9,333 nt of DNA. Source: Proteobacteria bacterium UBA1847 (lineage in GTDB: Bacteria > Pseudomonadota > Gammaproteobacteria > Steroidobacterales > Woeseiaceae). Made by a program: the position numbers and the translations under genes. The notes under the pieces were generated by a model. The model searched no databases. It had not been told where the DNA came from and saw only the letters and a list, made by a program, of their open reading frames with translations. Below, piece by piece: positions 1-7,084 of this stretch. The DNA lies in NCBI GenBank assembly GCA_002338605.1, contig DDIP01000338.1, forward strand, positions 1-9,333. The letters run 5' to 3'. Position 1 is the first letter of the stretch. Each line of letters starts with the position of its first letter.

Positions 1-467
1 TGCTCTGCCGCCCCAGCCGCGACCTTGCTGACCGTCGGGCTCAATCCCGCGGCGCCATGCCGCGGCACTACCAGCGCGTCTACCCCGGCAGCATCGGCTG
101 TCCGCATGCACGCACCCAGGTTGTGCGGATCCTGGACGCCATCGAGCACGAGCAGCAGCAACGGCGCAGCATCCTGCGTCTGCAGCCTCGCTTCGACCAT
201 GCTCCGAAGGCCGGCCTCATCCAGAACAGTGCTGCGACGAACCTCGGCAATCACCCCCTGGTGGCGCGAGTCGCCGCTCATTTGGGCAAGGCGCGCACGA
301 TTCGCTGGCTGAACGTCTATCCCGCCTTTCTGCGCCGCCTTGATGATCGCCGAAACGCGCGGATTGGCAGTCTGATATTCCGCGAAAATACGCCGTATGT
401 CGGACGGAGCCGACGCAAGCAGTTCCTCGACGGATCGCAAGCCGGTGACGTATTGCGCTCGACTCAT
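1..467 (-). CDS. rlmB: 23S rRNA (guanosine-2'-O-)-methyltransferase RlmB, 3' end beyond the window
   Basis: SpoU/TrmH-family (SPOUT) enzyme. Known RlmB proteins use S-adenosylmethionine to methylate the 2'-O of a conserved guanosine (G2251 in E. coli) in the 23S rRNA peptidyl-transferase region. About 155 of the family's usual ~245 residues are in the window. Residues 1 to ~75 form the small substrate-binding domain and end in the family motif RHQGV (about 69-73). The methyltransferase domain starts near residue 103, with motif 1 LDGVQDPHNLGA (about 108-119; N116 is the conserved motif 1 Asn), followed by RTADAAG and a conserved SKVAAGAAE stretch. The C-terminal knot, including the SAM-binding motifs 2 and 3, lies beyond the left edge. 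The ATG at 467-465 is chosen because it overlaps the rnr stop codon as ATGA, the usual coupled arrangement, and the protein starts in register with the family (YVTGLRSVEELL). The ribosome-binding site is weak (AGGCGG inside the end of rnr), so translation probably depends on rnr. Identification is firm. Confidence 0.96.
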   Translation of the reverse strand, partial: MSRAQYVTGLRSVEELLASAPSDIRRIFAEYQTANPRVSAIIKAAQKGGIDVQPANRARLAQMSGDSRHQGVIAEVRRSTVLDEAGLRSMVEARLQTQDAAPLLLLVLDGVQDPHNLGACMRTADAAGVDALVVPRHGAAGLSPTVSKVAAGAAE

Positions 468-2707
468 CGGCGCCGCCTGTTCGTTACATCGGCGTCGTCA
501 TCCACGGGTCGGAAATCAATCTTCCGCGTATCCATATCCACCTTGTGAACTCGCACCCGCATCTGGGCGCCGAGGCTGTATGAATGGCCGCTGCGTTCGC
601 CTATCAGGCGTTGGGCACCCGCATCATACTTATAGTAGTCATTAGCAAGACTGGTCACATGCACCAGCCCGTCCGTCATCAACTCGGTGATCTGCACGAA
701 CAAGCCGAAGTTCGTGACGCCGGTGATCACACCGTCAAATTCTTCGCCAAGATGGCCCTCCATATACTGACATTTGAGCCAGGCCTCAACGTCACGCGTG
801 GCCTCCTCCGCACGCTTTTCGTGTGCCGACGCAATTGCCCCGAGGCGCTCCATTTCTTTCGGACTGTAATCGTACTTGCCGGGCTTGCCGCCACGGATGA
901 TATGCCGAATCGCTCGATGAACCAGCAGATCCGGGTAGCGCCGGATTGGCGATGTAAAATGCGCGTAAGACTCGAGCGCCAATCCGAAGTGACCGATATT
1001 GGTCGGCGAGTATTCAGCGTGCGTCAAGGACCGCAGCATCGCCATGGAAATGGCGGCGCTGTCAGGTCGGTCCCGCACCTGCTCAATAATTTTTGTGAAG
1101 TGACGGGGCTCCACATGTTCCGGGTGCGCAACCTTCAGACCCAGGGATACGAGGTACATCCTGAGGTCATTAAACCGGTCCGGGTCGGGTTTCGGGTGTA
1201 CACGATAGAGGCCGGGAATCCGGTTCTTTTTGAGAAATCTGGCTGCCTCGACATTCGCCGCAATCATGCATTCCTCAATCAACCGGTGCGCGTCATTGCG
1301 TGGCACTACTTCGATAGAATCGATTTCACCGTCCTTGTTCAGCTTGAACCTGGTTTGCGGCAAGTCGATTTCGATCGCACCACGACGAGACCGTGCCCTG
1401 GCGAATGCCTGAAAGAGATTGTGCAGTTCCCGAACTGGCTTGTGCAGATCTTTTGGCACCGAAGTATTCGACTTGCCGGTCAGAAAATCGTTGACCTCGT
1501 CGTACGTCAGGCGCGCTTTCGATTTCATCACTCCTTCGAAGAAGCTCGCACGAGTAACCTTGCCGTTGTGACCGACACGCATGTCGCAGACCATGCACAG
1601 CCTATCGACATTCGGATTAAGCGAACACAACCCGTTCGACAGTACTTCCGGCAGCATGGGAACAACTCGATCCGGGAAGTAGACCGAGGTTCCGCGAATA
1701 ACAGCTTCCTTGTCGAGAGCCGAACCAACCGATACGTAGTGAGCGACATCGGCAATTGCGACCAACAGCCGCCAGCCGTTGTCCGTTTTTTTGCAATAGA
1801 CGGCGTCGTCAAAATCGCGGGCATCCGAGCCATCGATCGTAATGAGATCAACGTCACGTAATTCGGTTCGTCCGGCATGAGATGCGCTGGTGACCTTGCT
1901 ACCAAAACCGGCCACCTCCTTCTTTACGGTAGCGGGCCACTCGTATGGAATGGCATGGGCATGAATCGCGATATCCGTGGCAATGCCCTTGTCGCCTGGC
2001 TTGCCGATAATCGTCACAATTCGGCCAGTCGCTTGTTCGACCTGGGTCGGGAAATCCAGGATTTCCGCGACCACCATATCACCATGTCTCGCCTTTGCCG
2101 CTTCGCCTTTGGGAATCAGAATGCGATGTGACAGTTTCGCGTTGTCCGGCAAAACGATGCCGATACCACGTTCGCGAACAAACTGACCGGCAACCTGCCG
2201 GGTGCCGCGATCCAGGATATCGACCAGCTCACCCTCGGCCCTGCCCCGCCGATCCAGTCCCTTGATGCGAACTGCAACCCGGTCGCCATCGAACAGCGAC
2301 CGCATCTCGCGAGCTGACAAATAGATATCCTCAGGGTCTCCATCGTCTCGAATCACGAAGCCGAATCCGTCGCGATGGCCACTCACCTGGCCGGTCACAA
2401 GGTCAAGCTTGGCCGTCAGGCAATACTCGCCACGTCGATTCTCGAGAATTTGTCCGGCCCGGACCATGCTTTGCAGCCGATCAACGAGCTGTGAGCGCAT
2501 GCGTTGTCCCTTCAGGTCGAAGGCTTTCAAGATCGGTTCCGCCTTCAGCGGCTTGCCAACGTCCGTGAGGAAGTCGATCAGCTCGTTCTGGCTGGGAACC
2601 GGGTGTTTGTATGGCCTGGTACCAGCCTGCTTCGCCGTCGCCGTCTTGTGCTTGGGCTTCGCGGTCTTTCTGGTTGTGCTTTTGCTTTTCGACGTCTTAC
2701 CTGGCAA
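464..2707 (-). CDS. rnr: Ribonuclease R (3'-5' exoribonuclease, RNB family)
   Basis: Processive, Mg-dependent 3'-5' hydrolytic exoribonuclease. In known bacteria it degrades structured RNA, takes part in rRNA and tmRNA-linked quality control, and acts in the cytoplasm. The 747-residue protein shows, in order: a basic N-terminal tail (1-34, 11 Lys/Arg and no acidic residue); a winged-helix-like segment (about 36-100); two cold-shock/OB domains (about 100-260, with GQVSGHRDGFGFV and GIGIVLPDN); the RNB catalytic domain (about 280-605); and an S1 domain (about 654-735). The metal-binding motif IDGSDARDFDDAVYC is at 291-305, with the expected aspartates D292, D298, D300 and D301. The RNB signature HFTSPIRRYPDLLVHR is at 583-598. 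The start is a TTG at 2707-2705 preceded by GGAG (2720-2717) at a 9-base spacing; no in-frame ATG lies closer. The C-terminus after S1 is short and ends in four arginines, whereas E. coli RNase R carries a long lysine-rich C-terminal tail. The stop codon overlaps the rlmB start by 4 bases. Identification is secure. Confidence 0.98.
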   Translation of the reverse strand: MPGKTSKSKSTTRKTAKPKHKTATAKQAGTRPYKHPVPSQNELIDFLTDVGKPLKAEPILKAFDLKGQRMRSQLVDRLQSMVRAGQILENRRGEYCLTAKLDLVTGQVSGHRDGFGFVIRDDGDPEDIYLSAREMRSLFDGDRVAVRIKGLDRRGRAEGELVDILDRGTRQVAGQFVRERGIGIVLPDNAKLSHRILIPKGEAAKARHGDMVVAEILDFPTQVEQATGRIVTIIGKPGDKGIATDIAIHAHAIPYEWPATVKKEVAGFGSKVTSASHAGRTELRDVDLITIDGSDARDFDDAVYCKKTDNGWRLLVAIADVAHYVSVGSALDKEAVIRGTSVYFPDRVVPMLPEVLSNGLCSLNPNVDRLCMVCDMRVGHNGKVTRASFFEGVMKSKARLTYDEVNDFLTGKSNTSVPKDLHKPVRELHNLFQAFARARSRRGAIEIDLPQTRFKLNKDGEIDSIEVVPRNDAHRLIEECMIAANVEAARFLKKNRIPGLYRVHPKPDPDRFNDLRMYLVSLGLKVAHPEHVEPRHFTKIIEQVRDRPDSAAISMAMLRSLTHAEYSPTNIGHFGLALESYAHFTSPIRRYPDLLVHRAIRHIIRGGKPGKYDYSPKEMERLGAIASAHEKRAEEATRDVEAWLKCQYMEGHLGEEFDGVITGVTNFGLFVQITELMTDGLVHVTSLANDYYKYDAGAQRLIGERSGHSYSLGAQMRVRVHKVDMDTRKIDFRPVDDDADVTNRRRR

Positions 2708-2716
2708 GTGAATGTG

Positions 2717-2720
2717 CTCC
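2717..2720 (-). promoter_or_regulatory. Ribosome-binding site supporting the TTG start of rnr
   Basis: On the minus strand GGAG lies 9 bases upstream of the TTG at 2707-2705. It is the feature that favours the TTG as the true start: the codons directly upstream in frame contain no ATG or GTG, and the encoded N-terminus (PGKTSKSK) leads into the normal RNase R sequence. Confidence 0.6.
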
Positions 2721-2746
2721 GTTTCTGGGGATATAAGGCCCGATGA

Positions 2747-2776
2747 TTGACAGACCGAGGCCGCTTTGAGTACAGT
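2747..2776 (+). promoter_or_regulatory. Sigma-70-type promoter of tRNA-Leu with GC-rich discriminator
   Basis: A perfect -35 hexamer TTGACA (2747-2752) is separated by 18 bases from TACAGT (2771-2776), which matches four of six consensus -10 positions. The bases directly after the -10 (GCGCCACCCCG) are strongly G+C rich, as is typical of stable-RNA promoters under stringent (ppGpp) control. The predicted start near 2783 leaves a leader of roughly 35-40 bases before the mature tRNA. The hexamers and spacing are seen directly; stringent control is inferred. Confidence 0.6.
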
Positions 2777-2819
2777 GCGCCACCCCGTCGTACTGCAATT
2801 GTACGCGGTTTTCGTACCT

Positions 2820-2906
2820 GCCGAGGTGGCGGAATTGGTAGACGCGCTAGCTTCAGGTGCTAGTGACCTTATGGTCGTGGAGGTTCAAGTCCTCTTCTCG
2901 GCACCA
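2820..2906 (+). tRNA. tRNA-Leu, anticodon CAG (reads CUG)
   Basis: A complete class II tRNA of 87 bases with an encoded CCA end (2904-2906) and discriminator A at 2903. The acceptor stem GCCGAGG (2820-2826) pairs with 2896-2902 (last pair G-U). The anticodon stem CTAGC (2847-2851) pairs with GCTAG (2859-2863) around the 7-base loop TTCAGGT, placing anticodon CAG at 2854-2856. The long variable arm typical of Leu tRNAs is present: GACC (2865-2868) pairs with GGTC (2873-2876) around TTAT. The T arm is GGAGG, TTCAAGT, CCTCT. CUG is generally the most used leucine codon in such genomes, which fits the strong promoter upstream. The gene is divergent from rnr and about 120 bases upstream of a histidine kinase gene on the same strand. 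Confidence 0.98.
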
Positions 2907-2912
2907 GATCGG

Positions 2913-2936
2913 TGACGGCCCCATCCGGGGCCGTCA
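2913..2936 (+). terminator. Hairpin after tRNA-Leu, probable terminator
   Basis: A perfect 10-bp stem, TGACGGCCCC (2913-2922) and GGGGCCGTCA (2927-2936), encloses the tetraloop ATCC. It starts 7 bases after the CCA end. The following bases (ATGTCTCT) form only a weak U-tract, so it may be a leaky terminator or a 3' processing barrier. If it leaks, tRNA transcription could run into the kinase gene. Confidence 0.5.
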
Positions 2937-3024
2937 ATGTCTCTGAAGATTGCAAGCACATCCCTGAAGGCCCGCCCTTGTCTGGTGTAGAGTGTACCGG
3001 AGCTGACAGCGTAGAGAGTTATCG

Positions 3025-4818
3025 ATGGCTGACCCGTTGCTCCAGGAAACCGTTAGAGCGTCGCCGTTCTTCGAACTCGACCGCTACGCTAGACTAAGCC
3101 TCGCATTCTACCTGCTGCTCATGATCGTACGGTTCGGCGTACTGGACCCCGCATCACAGACCTTTTTCGACACTTACCTGGCCGAACCATTTTTGCTCGG
3201 CACGCTGGTGATCATGCTGAGTCGTCAGATCTACCGGTCGAAAGAAGCTTCCTTCAGGTTTTTTTACGCAATCGTGTTGACCGGATTTGCTGCCTGGCTG
3301 TCGGTCAGCTTGCTGCACATTGGCGACACAGATCTACAGTCCACAAATATCCAGCTGCTCCGTGACCTGCTTTTCATGCTGTTCTCCGCTGCGATCGTCG
3401 TTGCGATCGAGCTTCGACTCGACACTTTCCATACCGAATACTGGTTTCGACGCCGTAGCCTCCATGCATTGGGCGGTTTTCTACTCGTTTACGCGGCATT
3501 CAGCTATTTCGCAATCGTGCCGCTCTACTCCGATTCTGTTGGCTACAACACACCCTATGCACTGTACGCCGCCGTGGATTTATTCCTCGCGATGCGTTTT
3601 TTTACCGCAGTAGCACAGGTGAAGGACAACACCTGGCGCCTGACTTACGCTCTTTTCGGCATTATCTTTTTGCTTATCGTCGTTGCCGACGTACTGGCCT
3701 TCGCGTACAGAAATGCTCTGCTCGATTATGAGCCCAACAGTCTCGCCAACCTCGTTTGGTATTTATGGTATCCGCTAGCCTATGCTGCTGTTAGCAGGTT
3801 GCCTGTTCAATCAGCACAGTCGTCACAGCAAACCGACTCACAGGTTCTCGATTCGGCAACCGGTGGGCTGCTGGTGTTCGGGCTTGCACTGCCATTGATA
3901 CATGTCACGGGTTACGGTATGTCGTTTTTTGACAACCATCTCCGCGATGCTCGCGATATTCTCGTTGGTGTGTGGATTGTGCTTATTACGATGCTGTTCT
4001 CCGGCGTCTACTATTTCGTCACTCGCCACATATCGAAACTGGACCGCGAGCGGGAATTAGCCGAAGACAAAGCGAGCAAGCTCGAGAATCTGCTTGAAAG
4101 GGAAGTCCGGCTCAGATTATTGGGTCGCCTTTCAGCCGGTCTCGCGCACGATTTCGGAAATTCTCTGTTCGCTATCTCGACTCATGCAAAAGCGGTTGAA
4201 GATCGGCACAACAATGGAACTCCGCTTGAGAAAAGCCTGGCAGGACTAAAGCAGGCGATTCGGTACGCGCAGGAACTGGTCACGAAATTGAGTTTGGCCG
4301 GCGCAGCGGACACGACGGCCTCTGCAATCGTTTTCGACATTTGTTCGGAAGTGGAACAAGCAATCCAGGTTCTCGCGCCCACCCTCGGAGCTGACATCAA
4401 GCTGCACTACTTGCCCCGGCCCGAACCCATTTTGGTCCGCGCTGAACGATCAATGGTTCAACAGGTTCTGACAAACTACGTTTACAATGCCGTGGACGCA
4501 ATTGAAGGACGAGGTCACATCGACATTTCGATCAATACCTACCCGGTCAGGTCACATTGCAGCTCTTGCGGCGACGAAGTATCCGGTGAGTATGCTGTCC
4601 TGACAGTAAAAGATGACGGTCCCGGAATCGATGCGGCAGTGATAGACAATATTTTTGAGCCGCTGATCACGACAAAACCGCTCGGCAAGGGCAGCGGACT
4701 CGGCCTGGCCATGATTCATGCAATCATGCACAGAATTAACGGGCACGTTGGAATACGATCCACACCGCAGCAAGGCACCAGTTTTTCTGCGTACTTTCCA
4801 ATCCAGCGCCGACTGTGA
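3025..4818 (+). CDS. Orphan multi-span membrane sensor histidine kinase
   Basis: A 597-residue sensor kinase predicted in the inner membrane. Residues ~23-335 hold about ten hydrophobic segments (around 23-40, 53-68, 80-98, 113-130, 148-168, 178-197, 207-228, 241-258, 280-298, 312-332), with no recognisable PAS, GAF or large periplasmic sensor domain. A short charged coiled-coil-like linker (338-364) leads to the H-box GRLSAGLAHDFGNS with phospho-acceptor H375. The HATPase_c domain follows: N-box NYVYNAVDAIE (N484, N488), G1 DDGPGI (530-535), F-box IFEPLITTK and G2 GKGSGLGL (554-561). All catalytic boxes are intact, and the HDFxN form resembles NtrB-like kinases. An insert before G1 carries HCSSCG (C512, C515). 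The ATG has a GAGAG-type ribosome site six bases upstream. No response regulator is adjacent. The gene is convergent with the MMPL exporter gene (37-base gap) and has no convincing promoter of its own (weak -10-like TAGAGT at 2988-2993). The signal sensed is unknown. Confidence 0.92.
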   Translation: MADPLLQETVRASPFFELDRYARLSLAFYLLLMIVRFGVLDPASQTFFDTYLAEPFLLGTLVIMLSRQIYRSKEASFRFFYAIVLTGFAAWLSVSLLHIGDTDLQSTNIQLLRDLLFMLFSAAIVVAIELRLDTFHTEYWFRRRSLHALGGFLLVYAAFSYFAIVPLYSDSVGYNTPYALYAAVDLFLAMRFFTAVAQVKDNTWRLTYALFGIIFLLIVVADVLAFAYRNALLDYEPNSLANLVWYLWYPLAYAAVSRLPVQSAQSSQQTDSQVLDSATGGLLVFGLALPLIHVTGYGMSFFDNHLRDARDILVGVWIVLITMLFSGVYYFVTRHISKLDRERELAEDKASKLENLLEREVRLRLLGRLSAGLAHDFGNSLFAISTHAKAVEDRHNNGTPLEKSLAGLKQAIRYAQELVTKLSLAGAADTTASAIVFDICSEVEQAIQVLAPTLGADIKLHYLPRPEPILVRAERSMVQQVLTNYVYNAVDAIEGRGHIDISINTYPVRSHCSSCGDEVSGEYAVLTVKDDGPGIDAAVIDNIFEPLITTKPLGKGSGLGLAMIHAIMHRINGHVGIRSTPQQGTSFSAYFPIQRRL

Positions 4819-4855
4819 CATTCGTTTTTGATGACCTGGGATCAATCGCCGACGA

Positions 4856-7084
4856 TCAACCGGGCCGATCCTTTTTATAGTAGCGGCCAGGCCACCAGTT
4901 CCATCGACCACCCAGTTTCAGCAAAGCCGGTCCGATGGCCAGTCGAACGATGGTTGCATCGATAAGAATCGCCGCGGCGAGCCCGAAACCGAGAATCTTA
5001 ACAACCAGAAATTCTCCCAGCGAGAACCCAATGAAGACGACCAGCATAAGGAGTGCTGCACTGGTGATGACGCGCCCGGATTTTGCGAGCCCATCGACAA
5101 TTGCTTCGTCATTGCTGCTTCCGTCTTCGACGGCTTCGACAACCCGCGCGAGCAGGAAGACCTCGTAGTCCATGCTCAACCCGAATACCACGCAGAACAC
5201 AATGATCGGTACAGCCGGGAAAAGACCGTCCAGGGGTTTGGCGACTCCGAGGTACTCAGAACCGTATCCGTACTGAAAAACGAGTACGGTCAAACCCATA
5301 GCGGCGGCAACCGATAATAAATTCAGGAGCAGTGCTTTTGTGGCAGCGAACAAAGAACGAAACCCCGCAAGTAACGCAACGAACGAGCCGAGCAGTATGA
5401 ATGCGATGACGCGCGATACATTTCCCCCAATCGCGTGCTGGTAGTCCGCGTTGAGTGCCGGCAGACCGCCGACCAATATTTTTACGCCGCCGGGTCCACC
5501 GATCTCTCCAGGATCGAAATCCCGGAGTTCCTGCACGTAGCGCATCAGCTCACCCGCCGAAGCATTCTCGGACGGAATGATCTCAAATGCCGCATACCGT
5601 TGATTTCCACTGATGTACGCTGCTCGAACTTCATCCGTGAGGTATGCAATCTGCGCCTGTTCGGCATTCTCCAGGTCAAGCAATTTCGGAATCGATACTA
5701 TTCGGGCGACACGCTCGTCTGTCGAAAGTCGGTCCGTCAAGCCAATGAGGGTCTGCCACCCGGCCAGAGAATCTGATGCAATACCCTCCGGAAACTCAAG
5801 CACAACGCGTATTGCCTGTACGATGCCGCTTTGACCATATCGATGCAGCGCGATCGCGCCACGCGTCGAATCCATCTGCACAGGCAACCAAGGCTCGCTG
5901 GGTATATCGCTACTGATATCCCTGGCCTGCCATGCCAACGCGATGAGCGGCAGGCCGAAAAACAACAGCACTTTGACGGGCTGCGCAACAACGCGTTGCC
6001 CCCAATTGCGCCATTGCGCTTCGGTGAGCAACTGCCGGCGCGGCAGACTGAAGCGACCTGCCTCCACCCGGTGACCCAGGAAAGTCAGCAACGCGGGCAA
6101 TAGCAGTGTTGCCAGCGCAACCGAAAAAGCCACCACCAGCAAGCCACCGGTTGCAATCGAGCGAAGCTCGGTCGCCGGGACATACAAAAGTGCGCCAAAG
6201 CCGATTGCCACTGCCCCGCCGGACAGAAGTATTGTATGGCCTGCGGTTTGCAGCGCTGCGATCGCGGCGGCTTCGGGCGATGAGTGATGCAACAGCTCCT
6301 CGCGATACCGGCTGATCATCAACAAAGTGTAATCGATGCCAAGTCCGAGCCCGATCATCGAAACGATATTCTGGAGCAACACCGTCATCGGCCAGAATGA
6401 GGTGATCAGCACGGCTGCACCCAGGCTACAGGCAATACCGAGCCCGGCGATGACCACCGGACACAACGCCGCAGCAAGGCTTCCGAAAATAACAAACAAC
6501 AGAACAAGCGCGATCGGCATTACCCGACGTTCGGCGGAAGCCGCATCACGGGTGCTGGTCTGTCGCACGTCGTAGTCGAATGCCGCGGCGCCGGTCCACA
6601 CAACGTCAGCGTCGGGATAGCGGCGTCGCAGCTCCGTGGCAAATGGCGCGGTCGATTCCCTTAGCCTGATCACTACTTCATCCATGCGCAGGCTGGCCGG
6701 ATCAATCGCGACCAGGATGAACGTACCGTCCGGGCCTTTGAATATTTCGTCTGTCGTGTCGAGATAAGAGAAAATCTTTTCGACATGATCCATCTCCAGA
6801 ACCACGTCCACTGCGTCAACAAGAACGTCCAGCCCTGCATCCTCGTCAAGCGGGGGAATTCCGCTGACAACCAGGATCAGGCTCAATGAAAACGGTGCAT
6901 CAAACTCGTCAGACAACAGGTCTTGGACATGTTCTGCTTCGCTATCGCCAATCGCGGAACCTCCAACCTCAAGTCTGCTTCCTATTTGAAGTGAGAACGG
7001 GATAAGAACAGCGGTGATTACCAGGCAGATCGCAACCACCCATAGGCGGCAGCGGACAATACTTTCAGCGATCTTGCCGGTCAC
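4856..7084 (-). CDS. MMPL/RND-superfamily transporter, probable lipid exporter
   Basis: A 742-residue inner-membrane transporter of the MMPL family, whose known members export lipids or hydrophobic metabolites using proton motive force. It has the duplicated RND plan: TM1 (12-32), a large periplasmic loop (33-187), TM2-6 (188-336), TM7 (369-386), a second periplasmic loop (387-556), and TM8-12 (557-722). The proton-relay Asp-Tyr pairs expected in TM4 and TM10 are present: D251-Y252 in GLGLGIDYTLLMISRY and D639-Y640 in FGLSMDYEVFLLAR. The C-terminus has the MMPL-typical GRWNWWPGR. At 742 residues it is compact, close to the YdfJ-like size and shorter than mycobacterial MmpL (about 900-1000). 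The start is a GTG at 7084-7082 that overlaps the dehydrogenase stop as GTGA, with AGGA six bases upstream. It is the last gene of a three-gene operon, and its likely cargo is the product of the two enzymes encoded upstream. I see no clear terminator in the 37 bases after its stop. Confidence 0.93.
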   Translation of the reverse strand: MTGKIAESIVRCRLWVVAICLVITAVLIPFSLQIGSRLEVGGSAIGDSEAEHVQDLLSDEFDAPFSLSLILVVSGIPPLDEDAGLDVLVDAVDVVLEMDHVEKIFSYLDTTDEIFKGPDGTFILVAIDPASLRMDEVVIRLRESTAPFATELRRRYPDADVVWTGAAAFDYDVRQTSTRDAASAERRVMPIALVLLFVIFGSLAAALCPVVIAGLGIACSLGAAVLITSFWPMTVLLQNIVSMIGLGLGIDYTLLMISRYREELLHHSSPEAAAIAALQTAGHTILLSGGAVAIGFGALLYVPATELRSIATGGLLVVAFSVALATLLLPALLTFLGHRVEAGRFSLPRRQLLTEAQWRNWGQRVVAQPVKVLLFFGLPLIALAWQARDISSDIPSEPWLPVQMDSTRGAIALHRYGQSGIVQAIRVVLEFPEGIASDSLAGWQTLIGLTDRLSTDERVARIVSIPKLLDLENAEQAQIAYLTDEVRAAYISGNQRYAAFEIIPSENASAGELMRYVQELRDFDPGEIGGPGGVKILVGGLPALNADYQHAIGGNVSRVIAFILLGSFVALLAGFRSLFAATKALLLNLLSVAAAMGLTVLVFQYGYGSEYLGVAKPLDGLFPAVPIIVFCVVFGLSMDYEVFLLARVVEAVEDGSSNDEAIVDGLAKSGRVITSAALLMLVVFIGFSLGEFLVVKILGFGLAAAILIDATIVRLAIGPALLKLGGRWNWWPGRYYKKDRPG

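Larger units (their letters stand above)
2708..2819. other. Divergent intergenic region between rnr and tRNA-Leu
   Basis: This 112-base spacer must carry the promoters for rnr (leftward) and tRNA-Leu (rightward). The rightward promoter is clear and listed separately. For rnr, the minus strand offers TTATAT (2736-2731) as a -10-like element with no good -35. A weak alternative is TTGCAG (2798-2793) with TGTACT (2774-2769) about 18 bases downstream. Neither is convincing enough to call. The tRNA leader holds an inverted repeat, CGTAC (2789-2793) and GTACG (2801-2805), and a further CGTAC at 2813-2817. Confidence 0.6.

Noticed and set aside
57..548. A 163-codon plus-strand frame across rlmB and the end of rnr
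   Set aside because: The minus strand encodes RlmB with clear family motifs here, so this is an antisense shadow.
584..1861. A 425-codon open frame on the plus strand, antisense to rnr
   Set aside because: It lies wholly inside rnr, which is unmistakable by motif. The antisense protein has no recognisable domain, and long antisense frames are expected in G+C-rich coding DNA.
2964..2993. A promoter for the histidine kinase (CTGAAG and TAGAGT with an 18-base gap)
   Set aside because: The -35 matches only three of six positions and the -10 four of six, which is no better than chance in this sequence.
4819..4855. A bidirectional terminator between the convergent kinase and exporter genes
   Set aside because: There is a short T-run after the kinase stop, but only imperfect 3-5 bp stems can be drawn. 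No convincing hairpin with a T-tract is present on either strand.
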